Below are positions 33,985 to 42,125 of a stretch of DNA of 64,000 bases, in pieces. The position numbers and the translations under genes were made by a program. Each line of letters opens with the position of its first letter. The stretch's first letter is position 1. The notes beneath the pieces are model-generated. The model ran no database searches, was not told the origin of the DNA, and saw nothing but the letters and a program-made list of their open reading frames with translations. Source of the DNA: Couchioplanes caeruleus (GTDB lineage: Bacteria; Actinomycetota; Actinomycetes; Mycobacteriales; Micromonosporaceae); the NCBI RefSeq assembly GCF_003751945.1, contig NZ_RJKL01000001.1, forward strand, positions 3,782,001 through 3,846,000. The letters run 5' to 3'.

Positions 33985-35055
33985 TCAGCAGGCTCCGGGG
34001 CCGCCGAAACGGAAGGTCCGGTCGCTGAGGGACAGGACGCCGTAGTGGGGGCTCGTGGCCCGTACGGTCGCCTTCGGTTCCGGTCCGTTGGTCATCGAGA
34101 TCGTGCCCATGCGGGCCGCGTTCCCGTCCGACACCACGAGGCCGTTGCCCATGTCGGTGCAGGGCCTGTCGGTGGACGCGGCGACCTCGCCGAACCACTG
34201 GGTCAGGCCGCCGCGGGTGTAGGTGCCGTCCCAGAGCCAGTCGGGGAAGTAGCCGATCCACTCCGAGTCGTACGCGATCCACCACACGCCGCCGGAGTGC
34301 TGGATGCCGAACCGCTTCTGCACGCCGGTCGGCAGGGTGTCGCCGGGTTTGATCGACGCGTTGCCGTACACCTCGAAGCCGCACGCGTTGTAGCAGCTCG
34401 GCTCGCGGTTCTTCCAGTAGTAGACGAACAGGTGCGGGTCGTCGTCGCCGTTGACCTGCCGGTCCACCGTCCAGCCGACCTCCACGATCTGCCGGCCGTC
34501 CGCGGACTGCACCGCGATCTCGGCCAGCGTGTGGTAGTCGCCGCCGGCCAGCTCGGGCTTGGCGATGCTCACGTTCGCCCAGGTGCCGTCGGTCTCGCCG
34601 GTCTGGGTGCCGACCGCGTAGTGGAAGAACACGTCGCCGGGCTCCCGGGTCAGCGGCCCGGCGGGCGGCGGCGCCGGCGGCACGATGGAGGAGTGGACCT
34701 TGCGGAGGATGCCGGCCTTCGAGTTGCGGCCTTTCGGCGCGTATTCCGGCACCGGGACCAGCGAGCCGCTCGGGTCGGCCGACGCGGCGTCCGCCCCCGC
34801 GGCCGCGATCGCGGCGCTGCTGGCACCGGCCCGGGCCCGCTTCAGTTTCGACGGCCGCTCACCCCACGGCAGCAACGTCGGCGGCACGGGAACGGGGTCG
34901 CCCGCGCCCACCTTTCCCGCGGCCCCGGGGACCGGCGAGGAGGCCGGTGAGGCGGATGAGTCGGCACTGGCTTGCAAGGTCCAAACGGTTCCCATGGAAC
35001 CGACTACGGCTACGGCAAGGCCGGCGGCGAGCACACCGCGGCGGGGTTTCGACAC
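33985..35055 (-). CDS. Secreted neprosin-domain protein (putative prolyl endopeptidase)
   Basis: This 356-residue exported protein starts at GTG 35055 (VSKPRRGVLAAGLAVAVVGS), giving a clean signal peptide. A Pro/Ala-rich spacer leads to a neprosin (DUF239) domain from about 155 to the end: VFFHYAVGTQTG, GGDYHTLAEIAVQS, IVEVGWTVDRQVNGDDDPH and LFVYYWKN are characteristic. Two catalytic glutamates are expected in the AEIAVQS and later segments; members cleave after proline. It is monocistronic, followed by a strong terminator. The substrate is unknown. Confidence 0.85.
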   Translation of the reverse strand: MSKPRRGVLAAGLAVAVVGSMGTVWTLQASADSSASPASSPVPGAAGKVGAGDPVPVPPTLLPWGERPSKLKRARAGASSAAIAAAGADAASADPSGSLVPVPEYAPKGRNSKAGILRKVHSSIVPPAPPPAGPLTREPGDVFFHYAVGTQTGETDGTWANVSIAKPELAGGDYHTLAEIAVQSADGRQIVEVGWTVDRQVNGDDDPHLFVYYWKNREPSCYNACGFEVYGNASIKPGDTLPTGVQKRFGIQHSGGVWWIAYDSEWIGYFPDWLWDGTYTRGGLTQWFGEVAASTDRPCTDMGNGLVVSDGNAARMGTISMTNGPEPKATVRATSPHYGVLSLSDRTFRFGGPGAC

Positions 35056-35461
35056 GTGTCCGTCCTCGTTTGTGGGGGGAGCTCGAAGGGGGGAACGAGG
35101 GGAGACCTCCGGGCACCCGCTCTCGCAGGCGACGCCGACCATATAACGCTTTGGATACCGGTGGCTGCGCTCGCGCGACCATTCCGCCTGATCGGTGGAG
35201 GTCATGGGCCGATCCGGTGAATCATCGGTCAATTCGCTCGACCCTGAGTATCTGCACAGTCGCTGTGGGACATATTTCTTGCACCCGCAAAGAAAGAGGC
35301 AAACTGCCGTGAGGTTCTTTCGGGTAAAGCGTCGGAAGAATTGCTCCATTGATCAATTGAGCCGCCGAATTGATCGCAACCGGCGCGCCGCGCGCACCCG
35401 GCCCTCCGGGAGGGTATAACCTAGTGAACTCATAGGTTATGTATGCAACCGGGGAGCCGCC
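35056..35461. other. Intergenic region with AT-rich promoter zone
   Basis: These 406 bp separate two divergently transcribed genes. No coding sequence is supported. The stretch 35230-35450 is markedly less GC-rich than its surroundings and holds a perfect inverted repeat at 35416-35440, so promoters for both directions probably lie here. Confidence 0.5.
35416..35440 (+). promoter_or_regulatory. Inverted repeat before cysteine dioxygenase gene
   Basis: ATAACCTA and TAGGTTAT are perfect 8-bp arms with a 9-nt spacer, ending 21 nt before the ATG. It is a candidate operator, possibly sulfur-responsive given the genes it precedes. Confidence 0.6.
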
Positions 35462-35929
35462 ATGACCGACATCCGCGTCGACCACCTCGCCATCGCCCAT
35501 CGCCTGGCCGCCGTCCCACAGTCGTGGCCGGTGACCCCACAGTTCGACGCCGTCGACCGGTGGTACCACCGGCTGGCTGCGGAGCCGGACCACGAGGTAT
35601 GGCTGCTGACCTGGCTCCCGGGCCAGGGCACCGACCTGCACGACCACGGCGGCTCGGCGGGGGCGTTCCACGTCTTCTCGGGCACGCTCGTCGAGGAGAC
35701 CGTCGCCGACTCCCCCGGCGGCCCGCCCAGGGTCACCGTGCGCGAGCTCGGCGAGGGCGCCGGCCGGCGGTTCGGCACCCGGCACATCCATCGGATCACC
35801 AACCGCTCGAACCGCCCGGCCGTCAGCATCCACGCATACGGGCCCGCCCTGACCACCATGACCCACTACCGCATCGGCGCATCCGGCCTGAATGTGATGA
35901 CGGTCGAACGCGCAGGCGCTCAGTGGTGA
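35462..35929 (+). CDS. Cysteine dioxygenase family cupin
   Basis: This 155-residue protein has the type I cysteine dioxygenase cupin: the iron ligands are in LHDHGGSAGAFHVFSG (His-x-His) and HIHRITNRS. The enzyme oxidises cysteine to cysteine sulfinate with O2 and non-haem iron. WLPGQGTDLHDHGG is diagnostic. It is translationally coupled to a rhodanese gene (GTGA overlap), suggesting sulfur detoxification or cysteine catabolism. Other 3-thiol substrates are possible. Confidence 0.9.
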   Translation: MTDIRVDHLAIAHRLAAVPQSWPVTPQFDAVDRWYHRLAAEPDHEVWLLTWLPGQGTDLHDHGGSAGAFHVFSGTLVEETVADSPGGPPRVTVRELGEGAGRRFGTRHIHRITNRSNRPAVSIHAYGPALTTMTHYRIGASGLNVMTVERAGAQW

Positions 35930-36297
35930 TCGGGATCGACGAGATGCTGGCCCGGGCCCGGGCCGGCCTGGTGCGCCTGAGCCCGCAGGAGACCCACGGC
36001 GCCATGGCTCGCGGCGCGGTCCTGATCGACATCCGCCCGGCGGCGCAACGGGGCGATCACGGCGAGATCCCCGGCGCGATCATCATCGAGCGCAACGTGC
36101 TCGAATGGCGCCTCGACCCGAGCAGCGACGCCCGCCTCCCGTTCACGCACTACGACCTCGAGGCGATCGTGACCTGCCAGGAGGGTTACACGAGCAGCCT
36201 GGCGGCGGCCGCGTTGCAGGAGCTCGGGCTGCGCCGGGCGACCGACCTCGAGGGCGGCTTCAAGGCATGGCAAGAGGCGGGCCTGCCGACCACGTGA
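35926..36297 (+). CDS. Rhodanese domain protein
   Basis: This 123-residue single-domain sulfurtransferase has the active-site loop VTCQEGYTSSLAA with its Cys, plus VLIDIRPAAQRGDHGEIPGA and DLEGGFKAWQEAGLP. It carries sulfane sulfur as a persulfide. GTG 35926 overlaps the cysteine dioxygenase stop. The operon probably handles cysteine-derived sulfur. A bidirectional terminator follows at once. Confidence 0.9.
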   Translation: MIGIDEMLARARAGLVRLSPQETHGAMARGAVLIDIRPAAQRGDHGEIPGAIIIERNVLEWRLDPSSDARLPFTHYDLEAIVTCQEGYTSSLAAAALQELGLRRATDLEGGFKAWQEAGLPTT

Positions 36298-36305
36298 GAG
36301 CAGTG

Positions 36306-36349
36306 CCGCCGTGCCGGCACCCGGAGGAGGACGGGTGCCGGCACGGCGG
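36306..36349. terminator. 18-bp perfect bidirectional hairpin
   Basis: CCGCCGTGCCGGCACCCG (36306-36323) pairs with CGGGTGCCGGCACGGCGG (36332-36349), loop gaggagga. It lies between the convergent rhodanese and anti-sigma genes. Confidence 0.85.
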
Positions 36350-36352
36350 GCG

Positions 36353-37048
36353 TCACACGGTGACGCTGGTGTACTGCTTTCCACCCTCGGTGACCACCCG
36401 CACCGAGGCGACCTGATCCGGCGGCACCAGCGCGCTGCCGTCGAGCGTCGTGCCCGCGTTGGCGCCCGCCTCCGAGACGACCCAGCTTCCGGCCAGGACC
36501 GACGTGCCGTCCTTGGCCACGACCTCCAGCCGGCACCGCTCACCCTGCGGAATCCCGGACACCGTCGCCTTGACCCGCACCCAGCCGGGTGCGGGCGCAA
36601 CCGCGACCGCGATCTGCGCCTTCGTCGCCGGGTCCTGCGCGGCCGCCGTCCTGGTCCCCGGCACCGGCAGCACCGGCTGGGCGATCCCCGGCTCCTTCGG
36701 CGCGTCCGGTACGGTCGACTGGCCGACTGCCACGCCGGTGGCCACCGACGCCGCAACCACTACCGCGGCGGCGACTCCCACCAGGGCCGAGCGTCGATGC
36801 CGGCTCCCGGCCGATTCCTTCCGTATCTGCCGCAGCGTGCGCTGCAACAGCAGGTCCGCGTCGTCCGGCGGCCCGTCCAGCAGCATCGCCTCGGGCACCG
36901 CTTCGAGCGCCATCGTCCACTCCCGCAGGGATTCCACCTCGGCCCGGCACTCGTCGCACTCGGCGAGATGCTCATCGACCTCGCGGATCTGGTCCGCGTC
37001 CAACGACTTCGTCAGGTAGCCGGCGAGGTCCACGTGATTCGTCTTCAT
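36353..37048 (-). CDS. Transmembrane anti-sigma factor with zinc-finger motif
   Basis: This 231-residue protein has HLAECDECRAEVE, the HxxxCxxC anti-sigma zinc motif, near residue 30. A transmembrane helix follows at about 88-108 (ALVGVAAAVVVAASVATGVAVG), then an external domain with two Cys and WVRVKATVSGIPQGE. It should hold the overlapping sigma factor at the membrane. It shares 4 nt with the sigma gene and its layout matches the first ECF pair, though sequence similarity is low outside the zinc motif. Confidence 0.92.
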   Translation of the reverse strand: MKTNHVDLAGYLTKSLDADQIREVDEHLAECDECRAEVESLREWTMALEAVPEAMLLDGPPDDADLLLQRTLRQIRKESAGSRHRRSALVGVAAAVVVAASVATGVAVGQSTVPDAPKEPGIAQPVLPVPGTRTAAAQDPATKAQIAVAVAPAPGWVRVKATVSGIPQGERCRLEVVAKDGTSVLAGSWVVSEAGANAGTTLDGSALVPPDQVASVRVVTEGGKQYTSVTV

Positions 37049-37596
37049 GAGGCAGACCGTTCCGTTCCGGCGGGGCTCAGCGACCTCTGCTCGCGTAATG
37101 CCCGGAGTGCATAGAAAGAGCGTGACTTGACGGTCCCGGGCGGGATACCCAGCGTCTTCGCCGCCTCCGTCACCGTGCTGCCCTGCAGATAGAGCTGCTC
37201 GAGGACCTCGCGGTGCTCGGCGGAGAGCCGGCTCAGCGCGTCCACGACCACCATCGAGTTGACCACCCGTTCGGCGTGGTCGTCCTCGGACGCCACCTCC
37301 ACCGGGCTTTCCCGCACCTCGGGGGCGCGGGCGTTACGGGCGCGGACCTGATCGACGACGATGTTGCGGATCACGGTGAGCAGCCAGCCGCGCACCGAGC
37401 CCTTGCCGTTGACCAGGCTGTCCGGGTGCCGCCACGCGCGGACCAGGGCCTCCTGGACGATGTCCTCGGCGGCCACGCGGTCGCGCGTCAGCTGCGTCGC
37501 GTACGCGAGCATCGCCCGCCCGTGTTCCTCGAACAGCGATCTGACCAGCGCCTCATCAGCCACCTCCCGGCGACGGTGGAGTCTCAACCCCGGCAT
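37045..37596 (-). CDS. ECF sigma factor
   Basis: This 183-residue protein has region 2 (DRVAAEDIVQEALVRAWRHP) and region 4 (LSAEHREVLEQLYLQGSTVT, GIPPGTVKSRSFYALRAL). ATG 37596 follows a purine-rich GGGGGGAAGAG. Its upstream region holds a TGAACC-N16-CGTGTG promoter that is mirrored toward the divergent lipoprotein gene, implying autoregulation. The anti-sigma gene overlaps its end. Confidence 0.92.
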   Translation of the reverse strand: MPGLRLHRRREVADEALVRSLFEEHGRAMLAYATQLTRDRVAAEDIVQEALVRAWRHPDSLVNGKGSVRGWLLTVIRNIVVDQVRARNARAPEVRESPVEVASEDDHAERVVNSMVVVDALSRLSAEHREVLEQLYLQGSTVTEAAKTLGIPPGTVKSRSFYALRALREQRSLSPAGTERSAS

Positions 37597-37660
37597 CTCT
37601 TCCCCCCGGTGACGGCGGTCCCCATGACCTCGACCCCCGATTCGTCGCTCTGACTCTCCA

Positions 37661-37688
37661 CACACGTATGCCGCGTCACAACGGTTCA
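37661..37688 (-). promoter_or_regulatory. Putative ECF promoter toward sigma/anti-sigma operon
   Basis: Reading leftward: -35 TGAACC (complement of 37683-37688), 16-nt spacer, -10 CGTGTG (complement of 37661-37666). It is identical in both hexamers and spacing to the divergent promoter at 37701-37728. Confidence 0.7.
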
Positions 37689-37700
37689 AGCAAACATCAC

Positions 37701-37728
37701 TGAACCGGATCCGGCAGGACTCCGTGTG
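37701..37728 (+). promoter_or_regulatory. Putative ECF promoter toward lipoprotein gene
   Basis: -35 TGAACC (37701-37706), 16-nt spacer, -10 CGTGTG (37723-37728), about 30 nt before the lipoprotein ATG. The two -35 elements also form an inverted repeat. Confidence 0.7.
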
Positions 37729-37758
37729 GAGTACATCCGCTTCACAAGGGGGAGAAAA

Positions 37759-38508
37759 ATGAAGCGCACCAGCCTCGCCGCCGTGGCCATCGCCGCGACC
37801 GGCGTGTTCGGGCTCACCGCCTGTGCCCAACCCACCGAGACCGCCGCCGTCGAGGTCGCGGCCGCCCGGTCCAGCACGCCGCCGGGCGCGGACGCGCCCG
37901 CGGACCCCGAGGGAGTCGCGGTCCCGGAGCTGGCCGGCGCCGAAACGCCCGACCCGCCGACGGCCCCGGTTCCCGAGCCGACCGTCGCGAAGACCCAGAA
38001 GTGGGTGAAGATCTACAACGGTCCGTCACGCAAAGACGTCACCCCGCCGGCGAGCATCCGTACGGGAAGCAAGACGGTCGAGCTCGCGGCCACCCCGAAC
38101 GCCCAGATCGGCACATACGTCACCGACGGCGCCGGGCGCACGCTCTACCGCTTCGACAAGGACAGCAACAAGCCGCCGAAGGCCACCTGCAACGGCGACT
38201 GCGCGAAGGCCTGGCCGCCCCTGCTGATCAAGTCGCCGGGCAAGATCTTCCCGCAGGGGCTCGACCCCAAGATCCTCGGGTACGTCGAGCGCGCGGACGG
38301 CACGTGCCAGGTGACGATCAACGGCTGGCCGGTGTACTACTTCGCGAAGGACTCCAAGCCGGGCGACATCCTCGGCCAGGGCGTCAACGGCACCTGGTTC
38401 GCCGTGAATCCCCAGGGTGGCAAGACCAAGCCGCTGCCGGACGCGATCCAGCCCGCCCCCGAGCAGGGCGGCGAGGGCGGCGACGCTCCCGCCGACGCGG
38501 GCTACTGA
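37759..38508 (+). CDS. Secreted lipoprotein with two COG4315 (PF03640-type) repeats
   Basis: This 249-residue lipoprotein starts at ATG 37759 behind GGGGGAG. The lipobox is GLTAC (Cys about residue 22). An acidic Pro-rich spacer is followed by two repeats of the secreted-repeat family: IGTYVTDGAGRTLYRFDKD with CNGDCAKAWPPLL, then LGYVERADGTCQVTINGWPVYYFAKD. The repeat function is unknown; the four conserved Cys or Trp sites suggest redox or metal association. It is divergent from an ECF sigma operon and shares its apparent promoter type, so it is a likely regulon member. It ends 1 nt from the convergent lipoprotein gene. Confidence 0.9.
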   Translation: MKRTSLAAVAIAATGVFGLTACAQPTETAAVEVAAARSSTPPGADAPADPEGVAVPELAGAETPDPPTAPVPEPTVAKTQKWVKIYNGPSRKDVTPPASIRTGSKTVELAATPNAQIGTYVTDGAGRTLYRFDKDSNKPPKATCNGDCAKAWPPLLIKSPGKIFPQGLDPKILGYVERADGTCQVTINGWPVYYFAKDSKPGDILGQGVNGTWFAVNPQGGKTKPLPDAIQPAPEQGGEGGDAPADAGY

Positions 38509-38509
38509 G

Positions 38510-39076
38510 TCAGAGCGGGTAGACGACGCCCGAGCGGCCGCTGTACGGGTGCCGCGTCCCGTCCTGTTGGTAGCCGGTGTCCGGGGCGTCCAGCCAGACC
38601 ACGTACGGCACCTTCGAGGAGAGTCCGCTGATCGTGGCGGTGACCGTGCAGCCGTCGCCGGCGGGCACGTCCTGCCAGACGTAGGGCGGCTGGGTGCCGG
38701 AGACCACGGTCTGGTCGACCGCGGTGATGCGGTAGGCGGAGGAGTACTGCCGGGGCCAGGTGACGGTCAGCTTGCCCGCGCCCGGGGTGACCTCCATCGG
38801 GATGTGGACCGGGTCCACGGTCCACTCCTTGGCGCAGTCCCCCGGCGGCGCGGGCAGGAACGACACCGGCGGCAGCGCGGGCGGACGGGAGCCGCTGTAG
38901 GAGACCTTCGGAGTCGCCGTGGGGCTGCCGGCGGCGACCACGATCCAACTGTCGCCGGGTACGGGAGTCTCGCTCGCGGAGGGCGTACCCGTGGCCGAGC
39001 CGAGCCCCAGGGCTCCGCATCCGCTCAGCGCGAAGGGGACGGCGAGCACCGGCACCAGGAACTTGAAGAGCCGCAT
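38510..39076 (-). CDS. Lipoprotein with fibronectin III-like domain
   Basis: This 188-residue putative lipoprotein begins MRLFKFLVPVLAVPFALSGC, the Cys of lipobox ALSGC being residue 20. A Pro/Ser-rich linker is followed by a beta-sandwich-like segment with KLTVTWPRQYSSAYRITAVD and ATISGLSSKVPYVVWLDA, typical of FnIII domains. No enzymatic motif is visible. It lies 31 bp downstream of the Atu4866-like gene on the same strand and probably shares its transcript. Confidence 0.75.
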   Translation of the reverse strand: MRLFKFLVPVLAVPFALSGCGALGLGSATGTPSASETPVPGDSWIVVAAGSPTATPKVSYSGSRPPALPPVSFLPAPPGDCAKEWTVDPVHIPMEVTPGAGKLTVTWPRQYSSAYRITAVDQTVVSGTQPPYVWQDVPAGDGCTVTATISGLSSKVPYVVWLDAPDTGYQQDGTRHPYSGRSGVVYPL

Positions 39077-39107
39077 GCCTGAAGTTTCGGTCCGCCGGAC
39101 GGATCCG

Positions 39108-39470
39108 TTAGCCGCAGCGTTCGGCGACCTTGAAGAGCTGGTGCCCGGCCATCTCGAGGCCGTACTCGGCGGGCTCCACGCGCGTCCGGAGGCCGGACTC
39201 GTCGCTGAGCAGCAGGCCGGCGCCGTCGGGGCGGTAGGTGCCCTTCGCGTTGCGGCGGCGCCCGGCGACCTTGCCCTCGTACGACCAGTCCTCGCCCAGC
39301 ACGAGCCGCACGGTGTCGTCCGCGTTGCGCCAGTAGCCGGCGTAGTCGTCCGGCCGCCCGTCCGGCCGCGGCTGTGACAGCCGCACGGCGTCGTCGGACT
39401 TGCCGCCGAAGGCGAGGGCGAGCAGGGACGCCGAGGTGAAGATGGTGGCGTCGAGGTCACTGGTGCGCAT
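39108..39470 (-). CDS. Atu4866-like small protein
   Basis: This 120-residue protein has the pattern of the Atu4866 family of streptavidin-like-fold proteins: YAGYWRNADDTVRLVLGEDW, RNAKGTYRPDGAGLLLSDES and YGLEMAGHQLFKV correspond to family segments that alternate beta strands. No signal peptide is evident. The function of the family is unknown, presumed ligand binding. It begins the operon leading into the FnIII lipoprotein gene and is divergent from the GGDEF-EAL gene. Confidence 0.75.
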   Translation of the reverse strand: MRTSDLDATIFTSASLLALAFGGKSDDAVRLSQPRPDGRPDDYAGYWRNADDTVRLVLGEDWSYEGKVAGRRRNAKGTYRPDGAGLLLSDESGLRTRVEPAEYGLEMAGHQLFKVAERCG

Positions 39471-39516
39471 GATGCTCCGACAGGCGTCCGGGGGCGGGGG
39501 ACCTCTCCATTCGGCT

Positions 39517-39558
39517 GCCTTGAGCTGTTCTTGAGGACAAGGCTTCCCGGCTCAAGGC
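39517..39558. promoter_or_regulatory. Inverted repeat in divergent promoter
   Basis: GCCTTGAGC (39517-39525) and GCTCAAGGC (39550-39558) are perfect 9-bp arms 24 nt apart, between the Atu4866-like and GGDEF-EAL genes. Confidence 0.4.
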
Positions 39559-39630
39559 GACGTAAAGCTCATGCGGCGCTCGCCGTGGCCGATTCTCCAG
39601 GTCGACACCCCCGGCCCGGAGAGGAGCGAC

Positions 39631-41382
39631 ATGAACCAGCGCCGCGCTGTGCTGTCCTTCCTCGCGCCGACCGCCCTGGGCGCGGCGCTGTTCGCCCAGA
39701 CGCGAGCCCTGCACCGCAGGGAGCGGCGGTTCCGCCTGCTGACTCAGAACTCCAGCGAGATCGTGATGATCACCGAGCCGGGCGGCCGGATCACGTACAC
39801 CGGCCCGGCCGTCTCACGCGTGCTGGGCTGCCGGCCCGCCTCGATGACGGGTACGGACCTCCGTCGCCGGGTGCACCCCGACGACCTCACCATCGCGGTC
39901 GCGCATCTCGCCGAGGTCGCCGCGCACGCGGGAGCCACCTCCACCTGCCGGGTGCGCCTGGCCCACGAGGACGGCTCGTACCGGACGTTGGAGATCGTCA
40001 GCGCCAACCTCCTCGACGAGCCGAGCGTCCTCGGCATCGTGAGCAACTGCCGCGACGTCACCGAGACGGTCCGCGCCCACGAGCGGCTCAGCTACGAGGC
40101 GAGCCACGACGTGCTGACCGGCCTCGGCAACCGGGCCCTCTTCAGCGCCCGTCTCACCGACGCCGTCGCCCGGGCCGGACAGCAGCCGATCAGCATCGTG
40201 CTCGTCGACCTGGACGACTTCAAGACGGTCAACGACACCCTGGGGCACGCGGTCGGCGACGGCCTGCTGGTCGAGGTCGGCGAGCGGATGCGTGCCCACG
40301 TACGCCCGACCGACACCGTGGCGCGGCTCGGCGGCGACGAGTTCGCGATCCTCCTCGAGGGGCTCGGCGGCGGCGACGTCGACCGGGTGCTGGAGCGGAT
40401 CGCGGACGCGCTGGCCGTACCCGTGGACATCTCCGGGCACCTCCTGGCCGTCCGCGCGAGCTACGGCGTTGTCGACGGCCGCGGCGGCGACGACGTCGGC
40501 GACCTGCTACGCCAGGCCGACATCGCCATGTACGAGGCGAAGGAGCGCGGCGAGGGCGGCTACCAGCGCTACCGGCCGGGCTCCGAGGCTCCGGGCGCCG
40601 AGCGGCGTCGCATCACCGCGGCCCTGACCGCCGCCCTGGAGCGCGACGAGCTGGTGCTGCACTACCAGCCCGTGGTGGCCCTGCCCGAGGGACGGCTCAC
40701 CGGAGTCGAGGCGCTCGTGCGCTGGAACCATCCCGAGCGGGGGCTGCTGGGGCCGGGCGACTTCATCCCCGGCGCCGAGCGCACCGGAATGATCGTGCCG
40801 CTGGGCCGCTGGGTGCTGCGTGAGGCCTGCCGGCAGGCCGTGGCGTGGACCGCGGAGCTCGGCGACCAGGCACCCGGCACGATGTCGGTGAACGCCTCGG
40901 CGCGCCAGCTCCAGGAGGCCTCGTTCGCGGTCGACGTCGCCGCCGTCCTGGCCGAGACCGGGATGGATCCACGACGGCTGACGATCGAGATCACCGAGTC
41001 CACCGCCGTCGGTGGCGGCGCGACGCAGGAGAGCCTGCGGGCCCTGCGCGCCATGGGCGTCCGGTTGTCCCTGGACGACTTCGGCACCGGGGCGTCGACG
41101 CTCAGCCTGCTCGCGAACTGCCCGGTGGACCAGATCAAGCTGGACCGGTCCTTCGCACCGGTTCCCGGCCCGGACGCGATCGCCGGGGCGGTGCTGCAGA
41201 TCGCCCGGGCGATGGGCGTCGAGGCGGTCGCGGAGGGCGTCGAGACCTCCGCGCAGGCGGCGAAGCTGGGTGATCTCGGTTACGTTCGGGCGCAGGGTTT
41301 CCACTTCGCCCGGCCGATGAGCCCGGAGCAGATCGCGGCCGCGATCAGCGAGCCGGCGGAGTCCCTCGCAGCGCCGCGATGA
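39631..41382 (+). CDS. PAS-GGDEF-EAL cyclic di-GMP protein
   Basis: This 583-residue protein has one short N-terminal hydrophobic segment, a PAS domain (about 35-155, SSEIVMITEPGGRITYTGPA), a GGDEF domain with intact RLGGDEFAIL at 234-238, and an EAL domain with EALVRW (Glu360), ITESTAV, DDFGTGAS and QIKLDRSF. Both synthesis and hydrolysis of cyclic di-GMP are therefore possible; one may predominate. ATG 39631 follows GAGAGGAG. The 3' end overlaps the convergent TetR gene by 38 bp. Confidence 0.94.
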   Translation: MNQRRAVLSFLAPTALGAALFAQTRALHRRERRFRLLTQNSSEIVMITEPGGRITYTGPAVSRVLGCRPASMTGTDLRRRVHPDDLTIAVAHLAEVAAHAGATSTCRVRLAHEDGSYRTLEIVSANLLDEPSVLGIVSNCRDVTETVRAHERLSYEASHDVLTGLGNRALFSARLTDAVARAGQQPISIVLVDLDDFKTVNDTLGHAVGDGLLVEVGERMRAHVRPTDTVARLGGDEFAILLEGLGGGDVDRVLERIADALAVPVDISGHLLAVRASYGVVDGRGGDDVGDLLRQADIAMYEAKERGEGGYQRYRPGSEAPGAERRRITAALTAALERDELVLHYQPVVALPEGRLTGVEALVRWNHPERGLLGPGDFIPGAERTGMIVPLGRWVLREACRQAVAWTAELGDQAPGTMSVNASARQLQEASFAVDVAAVLAETGMDPRRLTIEITESTAVGGGATQESLRALRAMGVRLSLDDFGTGASTLSLLANCPVDQIKLDRSFAPVPGPDAIAGAVLQIARAMGVEAVAEGVETSAQAAKLGDLGYVRAQGFHFARPMSPEQIAAAISEPAESLAAPR

Positions 41383-41953
41383 CGGCGCCGGCCAGCCTCT
41401 CCAGGTAGTCGTCGCCGATCGGCGTGCGGGACACGGCGAGCCGCCAGTAGAGCGGGCCGACCATGAGGTCCACCGCGAGCTCCGGATCGGCGCCCGTGGG
41501 CAGCTCGCCGCGCTCGACGGCCTGTCCGACGATCTTCTCCCCGACCGCGAGCTGGTGGGTGCGCAGCGCTCGCTGGAGCGTCTCCGCGATCTTGGGATTG
41601 CGCGCCGCCTCGGCCATCAGGTCGGGAATGATCTGCGAGGCGATGCGGTGTTGCAGCGCCTTGCTGACGACGAACATCAGGAGTTGCAGGTCGGTGGCCA
41701 AGCTACCGGTGTCTGGCATCGGCACGCTACGCTCGGCCACGCCGGAGACGATCTCAAGGACCATCTCCAGCTTGTTGCTCCAGCGGCGGTAGACCGCGGT
41801 CTTGCCGACCCCGGCACGGCGCGCCACCGCTTCGATGGAGAGCCGGCCGTAGCCGACTTCGGCCAGCTCGTTCATCACCGCGTTGCGGATCGCCGCGGTG
41901 ATGTCGCCGCGGAGCACCGCCGCTCCGGCGGGTGCACGTTTCCCTGTCGCCAC
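41345..41953 (-). CDS. TetR family regulator (TetR_C_16-like)
   Basis: This 202-residue repressor has RLSIEAVARRAGVGKTAVYRRW as helix-turn-helix and a ligand domain with IIPDLMAEAARNPKIAE. GTG 41953 is leaderless-like: TATAGT ends 6 nt upstream. A perfect 15-nt palindrome at 41973-41987 lies upstream, so autoregulation and control of the divergent polymer-export genes at 42126 are plausible. Confidence 0.92.
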   Translation of the reverse strand: MATGKRAPAGAAVLRGDITAAIRNAVMNELAEVGYGRLSIEAVARRAGVGKTAVYRRWSNKLEMVLEIVSGVAERSVPMPDTGSLATDLQLLMFVVSKALQHRIASQIIPDLMAEAARNPKIAETLQRALRTHQLAVGEKIVGQAVERGELPTGADPELAVDLMVGPLYWRLAVSRTPIGDDYLERLAGAVIAALRGTPPAR

Positions 41954-41972
41954 GGGGACACTATACGCGAGG

Positions 41973-41987
41973 ACGCAACGGTTGCGT
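41973..41987. promoter_or_regulatory. TetR-type operator palindrome
   Basis: ACGCAAC-G-GTTGCGT is a perfect 15-nt palindrome 20 bp upstream of the TetR start and 140 bp upstream of the divergent permease gene. Confidence 0.7.
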
Positions 41988-42125
41988 TTCGACGTTCCTT
42001 CGGCTACATTTCGGGTTAACGTCGATACGACGGCGTTTCATCGCGGCACACTGATTACTGTGATCCCGCGCAAGTCACCCAGGTCCACCACCCCTGACGG
42101 ACCGACGAGATCGGAGCGCTACCCC

